Position numbers and translations under genes: made by a program
Part shown: positions 50,998 through 59,563 of the stretch, piece after piece
Position numbering within the stretch: the stretch's first letter is position 1
Layout of the letters: the number at the start of each line of letters is the position of its first letter
The notes under the pieces: model-generated
The model's input: the letters and a program-made list of their open reading frames with translations, nothing else
Databases searched by the model: none
What the model was told of the DNA's origin: nothing
Assembly (NCBI GenBank): GCA_958295875.1
Contig: OY282379.1
Coordinates: 744,001-808,000 of the forward strand
Direction of reading: 5' to 3'
DNA: 64,000 nt
From: an uncultured Pseudomonadales bacterium
GTDB taxonomy: Bacteria > Pseudomonadota > Gammaproteobacteria > Pseudomonadales > Azotimanducaceae

Positions 50998-52180
50998 CCG
51001 TGCGATTGAGTTTGTCCCGCGCGATGACCATGCGATGCACTTCCGACGGGCCTTCGCCGATGCGCTTGACGCGCAGTTCCCGATACCAACGCTCCAGCGG
51101 CATCTCCTTGGCCATGCCCATGCCGCCGAACATTTGCATGGCGCGGTCCACCACGCGGCCAGCGGTTTCCGTGCCGTAGAGCTTGCACACGGAAGCGTCC
51201 ACCTTGCCCGGTTGCCCGGCGTCCACCTTGGAAGCCGCGTCATACACCAGCATGCGCGCGGCCCTAAGCTCCACCTCGGAATCCGCGATCATCCATTGAA
51301 CGGCCTGCTTGTCCGCGAGCATGCCGTCCCGCGTCGGGCGCTGCTTCACCCAGCCGCACGCCATGTCGAGCGCCTCCTGGGCAATGCCGATGCAGCCGGC
51401 GGCATAGGGGATGCGCGCATCCACCAACCACGCTTGCGCCACGCCGAAGCCGCGCCCCACTTCGCCCAGCACGTTCTCCGCCGGCACTTCGCAGTTGTCC
51501 AGCACGATCTCGTAGGGCGACAGCGCGCGGATCACCTTGATTTCATTGAACTCGATGCCTGGGAAGCCCGGCTCCACGATGAACGCCGTGATTTCAGGCG
51601 GCGCGCCACCACCGCCATCCTTGGTGCGGGCGAACACCACGCCGAAATCTGCCCCCTTGGCGGCGGTGATCCACATTTTGCGGCCATTCAGCACCCATGC
51701 GTCGCCGCGCCGTTCGGCCCGTGTGGAGATGTTGTTGCGCGGGTCTGACCCGCCGGTGGGTTCCGTGATGGCCACGAAGGCGCGTTTGGCGCCATCGATG
51801 CACGGCTTGGCGTAACGCTCAATCTGCGTCGGCGTGCCGCTCCACAGAATGTTCGGCGGCCCGCCGCCGAAAGCGCCGAGCGCTGGCGCATAGCCGCCCA
51901 AGCGACACTTGGCGGATTCTTCCGCGACGATGGCTCGCGCCAAGGCGCTCAGTTGGTTGCCGCCGTGCTCCTCCGGCACGGTGAGGCGCGTCAAGCCCAT
52001 CGCCTCGGCCAAACCGCGCAGCCGCGCCAAATCCGCCGGTGCGCAGCCAGTGGCGTCATGCGGCAAGGTGTCTTCAATGGGCTTCACCTCTTCGCGCATG
52101 AAGCGGCGAATCTGATCACGCAGCATGATGAGCTCTTCGGGCAGCTCGAACCCGTAGTGGTTGCCGGCGCCGTTGGCCAT
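50975..52180 (-). CDS. Acyl-CoA dehydrogenase
   Basis: A 401 aa flavoenzyme (start taken at the ATG 52180; ATG 52204 adds eight residues). It carries the expected YAKPCIDGAKRAFVAITEP (about 120-138), TGGSDPRNNISTRAER, KMWITAAKGADFGVVFART, and the C-terminal FGGMGMAKEMPLERWYRE and GEGPSEVHRMVIARD, where the EG near the end is the common acyl-CoA dehydrogenase finish. It oxidises an acyl-CoA to the enoyl form, passing electrons to ETF. Chain-length preference cannot be read. Head of the overlapping minus-strand run. Confidence 0.9.
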   Translation of the reverse strand: MANGAGNHYGFELPEELIMLRDQIRRFMREEVKPIEDTLPHDATGCAPADLARLRGLAEAMGLTRLTVPEEHGGNQLSALARAIVAEESAKCRLGGYAPALGAFGGGPPNILWSGTPTQIERYAKPCIDGAKRAFVAITEPTGGSDPRNNISTRAERRGDAWVLNGRKMWITAAKGADFGVVFARTKDGGGGAPPEITAFIVEPGFPGIEFNEIKVIRALSPYEIVLDNCEVPAENVLGEVGRGFGVAQAWLVDARIPYAAGCIGIAQEALDMACGWVKQRPTRDGMLADKQAVQWMIADSEVELRAARMLVYDAASKVDAGQPGKVDASVCKLYGTETAGRVVDRAMQMFGGMGMAKEMPLERWYRELRVKRIGEGPSEVHRMVIARDKLNRTDGGHYFG

Positions 52181-52313
52181 GCGCTCCCCTCGTGGTTGCT
52201 CCATGCATAGCTTACGGAGCCTAGGCCGCGTGCGCGAATGTGGCGCGCGCTCCCATGCGGTCTTCGGCTAACTTATCGAACAGCGCCACCTGCACGGCGA
52301 TGCCGTTCGGAAC

Positions 52314-52772
52314 ATGACACTCGAGATTGTGCTCTATCAGCCAGAGATTCCGCCCAACACCGGCGCCGTCATGCGCATTGCCGCCAATGTCGGCGCGGCG
52401 CTCTCCCTCATCGAGCCGTTGGGCTTCGAGCTCAGCGACACGCGCCTGCGCCGGGCGGGGCTCGATTACCGGGAGTATGCAGACGTGCGGGTGTTCGCCA
52501 ACTTCGACGCATGGGTCGACAGCACCCGCCCGGAGCGCTTCTTCGCCTTCAGCGCCAAAGCGAGCACCCCGCACACGGCGCCATGCTTTCGCCCGAGCGA
52601 CGCCTTGGTCTTTGGGCCAGAGACGCGCGGGCTGCCGCCGGCCGTCACGCGCCGCGTGCCCCCCGAACGGCAGTTGCGCATCGCCATGCGCCCGCATTCG
52701 CGCAGCCTCAACTTGGCGAACGCCGTGGCGGTGGGCATCTATGAGGCGTGGCGGCAGTTGGAGTTCCGCTAG
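52314..52772 (+). CDS. trmL: tRNA (cytidine/uridine-2'-O-)-methyltransferase TrmL
   Basis: A 152 aa SPOUT methyltransferase modifying the ribose of position 34 in certain tRNA-Leu isoacceptors. It has PEIPPNTGAVMRIAANVGAA (about 11-30), IEPLGFELSDTRLRRAGLDY (about 36-55), FGPETRGLPP (about 101) and the knot motif MRPHSRSLNLANAVAVGIYEAW near the C-terminus. Length matches YibK/TrmL exactly. Placed opposite secB, its common gammaproteobacterial neighbour. Confidence 0.93.
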   Translation: MTLEIVLYQPEIPPNTGAVMRIAANVGAALSLIEPLGFELSDTRLRRAGLDYREYADVRVFANFDAWVDSTRPERFFAFSAKASTPHTAPCFRPSDALVFGPETRGLPPAVTRRVPPERQLRIAMRPHSRSLNLANAVAVGIYEAWRQLEFR

Positions 52773-52884
52773 GGGCGCGGGCGCCGCGCGAGTTCCGAGA
52801 CGGCGACGGCCGCCGCCAAACTGAGCAGCGTGGACAGCCCCCGCGAACCCGGAAGGCGTCGCGCGGGCAAAGTGCGCCAAGGGC

Positions 52885-53445
52885 TCAGTTGAGCCGCTGC
52901 GCTTCCTCTGAACGGCGGCGCATCGCTTCGGCGTAGTGCGCCGCAAAGTCCACCGGCGTCAACATGAACGGCGGCAACGTGCCCCGCGCCGCCAAGTTGT
53001 CCACCGCCTCGCGGACATAGGGGAACAGAATGTCTGGGCACGCCACGGCCAAGACATGACGCAGCGCGCCTTCATCCATCCCCTCCACCAAGAACACACC
53101 GGCCTGCTGCACCTCGATGATGAGGCCAACGCGCTCATCCTTCTCCGCCGAAGCGCCCTCGTCTGCGCCGGCAGGCGGCGCAGCGGTTTCGCCGGTGCCC
53201 GCTGCCGGCGTCTCCAAGGTTGCGCGCAGCGTCACCGTCAACACCACCTCAAAGCGGTTGTTGGGCATTGGCTTGGCGGCGGTGTTGAGGTCAAGCTGCA
53301 CGGTCGGCCGCCAAGGAACCCCGAACACTTCCGGCGCCATGGGCGATTCGAAGGAGAGGTCCTTCAGATAGATGCGCTCGACATGCACCCGCCCGCCGCT
53401 GCGGGCGGTGCCTTGGCCGGCGGCGCCGGGGGCGTTATCGGCCAC
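52885..53445 (-). CDS. secB: Protein-export chaperone SecB
   Basis: A 186 aa SecB: VERIYLKDLSFESPMAPEVF near the N-terminus, then NRFEVVLTVTLRATLE and the C-terminal FLVEGMDEGALRHVLAVACP and ILFPYVREAVDNLAARG, with PPFMLTPVDFAAHYAE. SecB holds preproteins unfolded for the Sec translocon and marks the organism as a proteobacterium. An extra segment rich in Ala, Gly, Glu and Thr (about 78-105) interrupts the usual strand connection and is longer than in enteric SecB. The start is probably the GTG at 53445 (VADNAPGA); an ATG at 53499 extends the frame into sequence unlike SecB. Confidence 0.9.
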   Translation of the reverse strand: MADNAPGAAGQGTARSGGRVHVERIYLKDLSFESPMAPEVFGVPWRPTVQLDLNTAAKPMPNNRFEVVLTVTLRATLETPAAGTGETAAPPAGADEGASAEKDERVGLIIEVQQAGVFLVEGMDEGALRHVLAVACPDILFPYVREAVDNLAARGTLPPFMLTPVDFAAHYAEAMRRRSEEAQRLN

Positions 53446-53541
53446 TGCGCACCGCGACGGCGTGTCGGCCTCGGCGTGCCAACGCAGGCACCCCGGCACT
53501 GGCTGGCGGCGGTGCGCAATGCATGCGTCGGCCCACGCCCC

Positions 53542-53958
53542 TCAACCTTTCACGACCGGCAGGTTCTGATTGCGCCACTCCGTGACGCCGCCGCGCAAGC
53601 GCGAAACGTTCTCGAAACCGGCCTTGCGCAACGTGGTGCCAACGGAACCCGCGTGTTGCCCCATCTTGCAGGCCACCACCAAGGGCTTGGCGCGATACTT
53701 CTTGAGTTCGCCCAAACGCCCGGCGACCGCGGCGTGGGGAATGTTGACGGCATCGACGATGTGCCCAGCGCTGAACTCTTGCTTGTCGCGCACATCCAGC
53801 ACCAAAGCGCCCTCGCGATTCACCAACTCAACGAGTTGTTGCGCCGTCACCGTGCGCCCGCCGCGCCGCAACTCGTTGTGAACGAAGAGCGCCAAGAGCA
53901 CCGCGAATGCGCCCACGAGGAAGGGATGATTCCCAAGAAATTCAAAAACTTGTTCCAC
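53542..53958 (-). CDS. Membrane-anchored rhodanese-domain protein
   Basis: A 138 aa protein with an N-terminal membrane helix (about 12-27) and a single rhodanese domain. The catalytic cysteine is Cys97 in LVVACKMGQHAGS, preceded by ALVLDVRDKQEFSAGHIVDA. Rhodaneses transfer sulfane sulfur to acceptors. In gammaproteobacteria a YibN-type rhodanese lies upstream of grxC and secB; here the secB end follows directly and no glutaredoxin gene is seen between them. Confidence 0.88.
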   Translation of the reverse strand: MEQVFEFLGNHPFLVGAFAVLLALFVHNELRRGGRTVTAQQLVELVNREGALVLDVRDKQEFSAGHIVDAVNIPHAAVAGRLGELKKYRAKPLVVACKMGQHAGSVGTTLRKAGFENVSRLRGGVTEWRNQNLPVVKG

Positions 53959-54019
53959 CGCAGCGCGAACTCTCCAAGGCCCGGCGATTGAAAGCCGCCA
54001 TTATAGCGAAGCGCGTGCA

Positions 54020-54940
54020 TCACGACGCCCCGCCGCGACGCCGCAGCGCCGCCTGCAGCGCCCGCTTGGCACCGAGCGCGCGTCGCACCACCGCTTGGCG
54101 AAACACCCACGCCAGCGCTCGCCGACGCCACGGCGGCGGGCCTAAGCCGGCGGTGGTGAGCAGCAGATCCGCCTCGCGCAGCGTGGCCATGCAGGAAAAG
54201 CCGCCGGCCTCCCGAAGCCGCGCCGCGGCCATGGGATGCTGCGCCCAAGTGCGGCGCTTCGCCGCCAAATCTGCGGCCGTCTCGTGGTTCTGATGCACCA
54301 CCGACACCACCTCGGTTAAGTCGATCAGCGGCATTCCACGACGCTGGAACTGGTACAGGAACCATGGATCCCACCCCGGCGCGTCCATGGGCAGGGATAG
54401 CTCGGCGCTGGGCACCGCGCGCTTCGGAAACAGGTAGTAATCGATGGCGGAGGCGATGAAGCGCTCGCCCTCGCGGCGCACGCGCTCGCGCAGCGGCGCG
54501 CGCCAATCCGCGGCAGCGAAATCAAGCTCCCCCGCCACGTCCAAGTTGTGGCGGCGCCCGGCGGCGACGAAGCCGTGCCGCAGCCGAGCGTCGGCCGCGC
54601 CGGCGAGGGCCTCCAGCGCATCGCCCAAGCCATCGAGCACAATGATGTCCGCGTTGATGCCACACAGCAGCTCAGTGTCTGCCAACTGCGCCGCGAGTGC
54701 GCACATCGCGGAGCGCATCGGCACGCCGCGCCCATCGGATGCCACATCCGGCACATGGGTGAGGCCAAGCTCCTGAGCGATGTCCGCCACGCCGGCGTCA
54801 GCGCCGAACAGCATGATCTCCGGCCGCGGCCGCAACGCCAACCAACTCCTGATGGCGTTGCGCTGCATGGCCGCGAAGCGCGCGTCGCGAAACGATCGCG
54901 GCGACGTGAAGAGTGTCAGCCGCGGCGCTTTTGGCGGCAT
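54020..54940 (-). CDS. Glycosyltransferase-like protein (GT-A fold)
   Basis: A 306 aa protein with an N-terminal strand (RLTLFTSPRSF) and a helix/strand alternation. ELLCGINADIIVLDGL (about 91-106) has the form of the metal-binding loop region of GT-A enzymes, and DAPGWDPWFLYQFQRRG (about 190-206) suits a catalytic/acceptor loop. The C-terminal tail is basic (RRALGAKRALQAALRRR), suggesting peripheral membrane attachment. Exact sugar and acceptor are unknown. It opens the surface-polymer-type region on this side. Confidence 0.6.
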   Translation of the reverse strand: MPPKAPRLTLFTSPRSFRDARFAAMQRNAIRSWLALRPRPEIMLFGADAGVADIAQELGLTHVPDVASDGRGVPMRSAMCALAAQLADTELLCGINADIIVLDGLGDALEALAGAADARLRHGFVAAGRRHNLDVAGELDFAAADWRAPLRERVRREGERFIASAIDYYLFPKRAVPSAELSLPMDAPGWDPWFLYQFQRRGMPLIDLTEVVSVVHQNHETAADLAAKRRTWAQHPMAAARLREAGGFSCMATLREADLLLTTAGLGPPPWRRRALAWVFRQAVVRRALGAKRALQAALRRRGGAS

Positions 54941-55039
54941 GGAGCCCGCCTCGTCTCGGCGTCACCGCGCCGTCGCTGCCGCCACCAGCGGCGCCGTGCG
55001 CGTGAATCCACCTTGGCTATCATTCCCGCATCCACCGCC

Positions 55040-56260
55040 ATGAGGGGCATCATCATCGAGCAGCCCGTTCAGCCCGACGAACTGGCCACGCTGCAAGTTT
55101 ACGGCCCCACCGCCATCGGCTGGGATGCCGATACGCCCATCAACGAGACGGTGGACGGCGACGGCCGCCCGTTTCCCAGCGAACGCGGCTTCGGCGTGCC
55201 GGACCCGGGCGCGCCCACCCGCCGGGTGTACGACGATCCCGCGGTGCAGGCGCTGCGCCGCCGACTGCACCGCGACAACGGCCTGCGCGGCCTCGAGGTG
55301 TGCGCACCGGGCGAGGTGGAGCGGGCGGCGCGCATCTTCCACCGCGACGGCTTTGTCGTGGTGCGCGATTTGCTCGACGCAGCGGGTCTGCAACTATGGC
55401 GCGAAGGCAGCGCGCGGGTGCTGCGGCAGATTCTCGCCGTGCCTGGCGCTGGGCGGCGCAAGTACACGACGGAGACCGGCCGGCTGCCGCATCGCTACAG
55501 CTACGGCACCTCATCGGCCTCCCGGCAGTTGCTGCACGAACCGGAGTGGGCGGCGATGATCGACCTGCCCACCACCACGCCCATCCTCGCAGCGATCTTC
55601 GGCTCGATGGACTACTTCGTCACCGGCGCCGGCGGCGACCTCTGCCTGCCCGGCGCCGTGGAGTACCAGCACCTGCACGCCGATGTGCAGGAGTCGCAAC
55701 GCATCTCGGATGGTCGCTTGGTCACCGCGGCCGCCATCGGCATCGAGCTTCGGCGCGACGCGGAGACCGGCGCGCTCGACGCCGCCACGCGACGGCGCGT
55801 CATCGACTACACGCCGCCCATGGTGACCATCAACTTCACCATGTCTGACCTCACTTGGGAGAACGGCCCCATCCGCCAAATCCCCGGCTCGCACACTTGG
55901 CAGATGCGCCCCACGCCACCGGAACGGGAACCGGAGTGGATGCGGCTATCGACGCTTGTGGGCGCCCCGGCTGGCGCCGGCGTGTTCCGCGACAACCGCG
56001 CATGGCACGGCGCCACCCCGAACTTAGGCCGCGAAATCCGCGCCCTGCCGAATGTCGAGTACGGGGCGCCGTGGGCGCCACCGCCCAAGGCGAGAACCAT
56101 GCCCCACAGCATCTGGCAAACGCTCGGCGCCCACGCCAAGCACCTGTGCCGACACGTCAAGGCGCCGCCCGGCGTCTGGCCCGCCGGCGCCGGCGTGATG
56201 CATCCGCTGCGCGCCGAACGCCGCGCCGCAGCGCAACGGCCTAGTAGCGGGCGCACGTAG
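55040..56260 (+). CDS. Phytanoyl-CoA dioxygenase (PhyH) family protein
   Basis: A 406 aa non-haem iron dioxygenase. The iron ligands are His-x-Asp in YQHLHADVQES (about 210-215), with the later His in SHTWQMRP or AWHGATPN (about 300-325) and an Arg nearby (GREIRALPN). PhyH relatives use 2-oxoglutarate to hydroxylate acyl-CoAs or small metabolites. The N-terminal 100 residues (PINETVDGDGRPFPSERGFG) look like a substrate-cover region. No partner identified. Start ATG at 55040 precedes MRGIIIEQPVQ. Confidence 0.8.
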   Translation: MRGIIIEQPVQPDELATLQVYGPTAIGWDADTPINETVDGDGRPFPSERGFGVPDPGAPTRRVYDDPAVQALRRRLHRDNGLRGLEVCAPGEVERAARIFHRDGFVVVRDLLDAAGLQLWREGSARVLRQILAVPGAGRRKYTTETGRLPHRYSYGTSSASRQLLHEPEWAAMIDLPTTTPILAAIFGSMDYFVTGAGGDLCLPGAVEYQHLHADVQESQRISDGRLVTAAAIGIELRRDAETGALDAATRRRVIDYTPPMVTINFTMSDLTWENGPIRQIPGSHTWQMRPTPPEREPEWMRLSTLVGAPAGAGVFRDNRAWHGATPNLGREIRALPNVEYGAPWAPPPKARTMPHSIWQTLGAHAKHLCRHVKAPPGVWPAGAGVMHPLRAERRAAAQRPSSGRT

Positions 56261-56520
56261 GCCTCGGCGGCCTGCACATCGTCCTGCGGGGCCGTGCGGG
56301 AGATCAGTGACCCGCTGGACGTTTGGAGTCGGGCAGCGGCCGCCCCCGTCCGAACTACTCAGCAGGGGTGTCATGCCGACGCACAGGCACACCGCGCTTG
56401 ACTCGGCTATCGCAGAAAATCAAACTTCAATTTCCTTGAATGTGACTAGGCCCCTGTCTACGTCCGTGATCCAAGCAGGCGTCTGCCTGCACGTGGGCAC
56501 GGGGCCGCCTTCATGTGAAT
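56261..56520. other. Intergenic stretch with no supported gene
   Basis: About 260 bases between the PhyH gene and the NYN fragment. A locally AT-richer patch (56401-56450, with AAAATCAAACTTCAATTTCC) could hold a promoter for the fragmentary gene downstream. Nothing else recognised. Confidence 0.4.
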
Positions 56521-56595
56521 ATGGCAGGGCTCGCCGCCATCATGCTTGACGGCGGCTACTTCACCAAACGGTTCCAGAAGCTGCATCGTCGCTCC
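56521..56595 (+). pseudogene. 5' fragment of an NYN-domain nuclease-like gene
   Basis: From an ATG the frame reads MAGLAAIMLDGGYFTKRFQK, closely matching the start of NYN (PIN-like) domain proteins, which begin with a hydrophobic strand, an Asp-Gly-Gly and a [FY][FL].KR segment. The frame then runs into the 3' end of the glycosyltransferase gene on the other strand, so only about 25 residues remain. A true promoter of that lost gene may still lie upstream. Confidence 0.6.
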
Positions 56596-56611
56596 CTCCG
56601 CCGCGGCCCGA

Positions 56612-58624
56612 CTACTCGGCAAAGCGAACTTCCCCTTCCCAGAGGCGTGTGGACGAGCCGTCGCTGTCGGCGAGGACCTGGCCGGTGCGGATGCGGGAGA
56701 GGCCATGCTCCGGGAGGGCCGCCATCGCCGTGCATCTTCCGTCGGACATCACGCCGCGCGCGGCGAAGTCGAAGTCCAAGTTGTCAAAGCCGTATGGCCG
56801 GCGATGGTCTGGGAGGTCGGCCGCGTCGGCAGGAAACAGGTGCAGGAAGAACCACGCTTCCGTGTCGGCGCGGGCGCACGGCTCCTTGAAGTAGATCAGC
56901 ATGTCGTCGCGGAGATAGACGTCGAACGTGGACCGGATCGACGGTTTGCGGGGCAATGTTGGCCTTATGTCCTGCAATGCGTCAGCGGCAGCGACTTCAA
57001 TCAAGGGCGCCGTGTCTTCAATCAGGTACAGGTTGGGCCGGCCGCCGGAGACGACATGCTCAATCGAAACATCCGCGGCCAGCAATTGCAGCGCTCTCAG
57101 GGCAGATAGATCAGAGTGCCAGCGGCTTTGGGAAACCAACCAGAGCCTGCTTCCTCCAGCTCGGGAGATGGCGGTGGCCATTGCTTGGAAGCATCGTTCG
57201 CTCGAACCCCGCCAGCTGCCGGGGGGCGGCACGGCACCATCGTCGTCGCGCCTGCAGAGTGCCCTTCCATCGATCACAACCTGCCTGATCGGTTCCCGCT
57301 GATGGAACTTCCAAGTCTCCTGCAGTTGGCCGAAGGCGTACAGATAGACCGCATCGCCTTCTTGCGCTCGCTCTTGCAGCGCCGCGAGAATCTCCGCGTT
57401 TCGGTCATGGGGCCAGTACAACCCATCTAAGTCCCGCAGCAAGGCATCCGCCCCTGCCAGCGCCGTCCCGCCCGCCATGGCGAGCAAGACGGGCATCGTC
57501 CAGCGTCGACGCGCGAGCGAGGACAGGCAGCCGGCTGTCCAATGGAACGCGACGCCCACCGCCAGAAACACGATCGGCCCCAGATGGATGGCTTGCCGAA
57601 CGCCCCCAAGCGGATACAGCCCCAGCACGGCGGCGGCGACGGCAACCGCGATGCAGAAGGAGAACGCAACCAAGATGGCGCGGGCCTGCGGCGTTCCTTG
57701 GGTTCTTCCCAAGAATGCTGCGACCAAGACGCCCGCGAATGCGGCCAGCGCCGCCATCGCGACGGCCGCCGGCAAGTGATACGTCAGCAAACTCCAAACG
57801 CCGTCAATCGAAAACCCGAAGATCGAGAGGACGTCGAAATCTCCTCGAAAATAGTGCTGTGACAGGTAGCCAACCACGGCGCGCGGTTCCGGTTGATGCC
57901 GCAAAGTGACGGCGTAGCTGATGGAGCACCCCGCCAGAAGGCAGACTGCGGGCCAAGCCCAGGCGACGCGCAGCTTGGCCCACTCGCGGGTCCGCCGCAC
58001 GAGCTCTGTTTTCGGCGCTGCCAATGGTTGCGGGGGTGAAACCATCGCGGCAGCCGTCACGGCGGCGCCGAACAGCGCAAGGCCGTACTGCACCAACGGC
58101 GCCACGAACAGGCAGGCGCAGAGCAAGGCTCTCCCGCCATCCCGCAGATGCCGCAGCAGCCCCGCCACCATGAGCAGCGCCACCAGCGCGTCGACGGAGT
58201 ATTCCCGCGCGTCCTGCGCATGCCGGATCGCTTCAACGGAAAGCGTCGCGAGCAGGGCCGCCAGAAACGCGGCGCCCCGGGCGACCCCTAGGCGCGGCAG
58301 GAGGAAGAGCATCACGGCGATGGTCAGGACGCTGGCGAGCGCCGGCACGATGCGGATGCTGAAGATCGTGCTCTCGACTTGCTGCACGGCGCGGAGGATC
58401 AAGGGGTACAGGATTGGAGAGGAGTGGCAGCAACGAATGCTGGAGACAATTTCCGAGAGGGTGCCCTGTGAGAAGTCGGCGACGAGCGCTTCGTCAGGCC
58501 GCAGATGGTGCTCCGCGAGATCATGGAAGCGCAGGCCCGCCGCTGCGACGAGCAGGCAGACGCAGGCGGCTTGGTACAGAGACATTCTGCGGTCGCCGCC
58601 GAAATCGGTGATGTGCCGGGCCAT
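56612..58624 (-). CDS. Membrane glycosyltransferase (ArnT/GT39-like) with C-terminal repeat domain
   Basis: A 670 aa protein. About 10-11 transmembrane helices occupy residues 15-420, with an early acidic pair in RPDEALVADFS just after the first helix, the place of the catalytic Asp/Glu in lipid-linked sugar transferases (GT39, ArnT, PMT). After the membrane block comes a soluble domain, then a C-terminal about 110 residue module beginning STFDVYLRDDMLIYFKEPC and containing FFLHLFPADAADLP and GFDNLDFDF, the same module found twice more nearby. A start at 58624 follows from the first likely membrane helix. Donor and acceptor unknown. Confidence 0.78.
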   Translation of the reverse strand: MARHITDFGGDRRMSLYQAACVCLLVAAAGLRFHDLAEHHLRPDEALVADFSQGTLSEIVSSIRCCHSSPILYPLILRAVQQVESTIFSIRIVPALASVLTIAVMLFLLPRLGVARGAAFLAALLATLSVEAIRHAQDAREYSVDALVALLMVAGLLRHLRDGGRALLCACLFVAPLVQYGLALFGAAVTAAAMVSPPQPLAAPKTELVRRTREWAKLRVAWAWPAVCLLAGCSISYAVTLRHQPEPRAVVGYLSQHYFRGDFDVLSIFGFSIDGVWSLLTYHLPAAVAMAALAAFAGVLVAAFLGRTQGTPQARAILVAFSFCIAVAVAAAVLGLYPLGGVRQAIHLGPIVFLAVGVAFHWTAGCLSSLARRRWTMPVLLAMAGGTALAGADALLRDLDGLYWPHDRNAEILAALQERAQEGDAVYLYAFGQLQETWKFHQREPIRQVVIDGRALCRRDDDGAVPPPGSWRGSSERCFQAMATAISRAGGSRLWLVSQSRWHSDLSALRALQLLAADVSIEHVVSGGRPNLYLIEDTAPLIEVAAADALQDIRPTLPRKPSIRSTFDVYLRDDMLIYFKEPCARADTEAWFFLHLFPADAADLPDHRRPYGFDNLDFDFAARGVMSDGRCTAMAALPEHGLSRIRTGQVLADSDGSSTRLWEGEVRFAE

Positions 58625-58784
58625 GGCGCGCATCCTCACTGCGTGCCGGACGCTGCCCCAGGTCACGTCAGCGCTCTCGGCAACCTGCTCTGCGGTGGCG
58701 TCGGCAATCTCGCAAGTCCTGATGCTCCCTGGGGGGCATGCGCGGCGGGTCGACAGCCGAGATGCTTGCGACGCCGCGTCGAGC

Positions 58785-58919
58785 GAACCGGGCTTCCTTT
58801 TGGCGCCACGTCGCAGGCGTTCAGATTGTCGAAGCCAATCACGGCGTCGCCCGTTCAAATAGCTGCAACGCCGCGAAGGAGCCAATGAGTCCGGCCGCGC
58901 CCGTCGCGAGCACCCGCAT
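58785..58919 (-). pseudogene. 5' fragment of an NAD-dependent epimerase gene (frameshifted)
   Basis: From an ATG the frame encodes MRVLATGAAGLIGSFAALQL, the Rossmann glycine motif of UDP-sugar epimerases, then shifts frame and continues VIGFDNLNACDVAP, the next conserved strand (DNLNDYYD-type) of UDP-glucuronate 4-epimerase. Only about 45 residues exist; the rest of the gene is missing. It fits the polysaccharide character of the locus. Clearly decayed. Confidence 0.68.
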
Positions 58920-59173
58920 TTTTCACCTCGCTGGCGGCCCTGCACCAAGGTTGGGCCGCAATGCTGGGCGGCCAAGCCGCCCACCCAACGCCACCGCGAC
59001 ACCCCGCGCTCATGGCACTGAGGGCCGCCCTCCGCATGGGCCTCGGGGCGCTTCAACCGCCGGGGCAAGTGGAGCGCCTACGGTAGTCCGCCCGGTGGCG
59101 ACGTCAAGCCGCCATGCCGGCTCAGCACATCCGCTCGCACTTCGGCCCGGCTAGTGGCGAGGACTGCCGCAGG

Positions 59174-59368
59174 CGCTGGGCGCGGTCAGCGTTTCTGTTC
59201 GTGCTCCACGGCGCCGACGGGGAACTCAGCCAACCAGACATGGCCATCGTCCGGCGTGAACTGCCCGGTCCTGACGCGGGCGATGGGATAGCCAGGTAGC
59301 CGGCGGGTCGCAATGCACCTGCCGGCGGGGGCCGGCGCGGCGAATGCATGGTAGCCGAAGTCCAGGTT
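59174..59368. repeat. Direct repeat, second copy of the module DNA
   Basis: This 195-base segment aligns without gaps to 60766-60960 (constant offset 1592) and is highly similar by eye. Both encode the C-terminal part of the same module, including the residues CIATRxLPGYPIARVRTGQF. The similarity at DNA level suggests duplication that is recent compared with the more diverged copy in the glycosyltransferase gene. Confidence 0.8.
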
Positions 59369-59515
59369 GTCGAAGCCGTGCCGGCGGCGGACGGCCGGCA
59401 GGCTCTCCGCGTCTTCCGGGAAGACGTGCAGGAAGAACCGCGCCCGCGCGTCCTCCGCGCCGCACGGCGACTTGAGGTAGCTCGCCGCGTTCCCGCGCAG
59501 ATGGACGTCGAACAC
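59186..59515 (-). CDS. Stand-alone copy of the FDVYLR...LDF module
   Basis: About 110 residues starting VFDVHLRGNAASYLKSPC (GTG at 59515), with FFLHVFPEDAESLP, the diagnostic HGFDNLDFGY, CIATRRLPGYPIARVRTGQF and the end VWLAEFPVGAV. This is the same module that ends the glycosyltransferase at 56612-58624. Here it is an independent frame just 10 bases after the SGNH hydrolase stop and open upstream to 59554. It may be a mobile C-terminal cassette, or the surviving tail of a lost gene. Role unknown; the conserved Cys, His and Asp residues suggest a binding or catalytic module. Confidence 0.68.
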   Translation of the reverse strand: MFDVHLRGNAASYLKSPCGAEDARARFFLHVFPEDAESLPAVRRRHGFDNLDFGYHAFAAPAPAGRCIATRRLPGYPIARVRTGQFTPDDGHVWLAEFPVGAVEHEQKR

Positions 59516-59563
59516 GGAGCGGGCCGCCGGTTCGCCGGACGCGATGGACTCCTAGTCCGCCAG

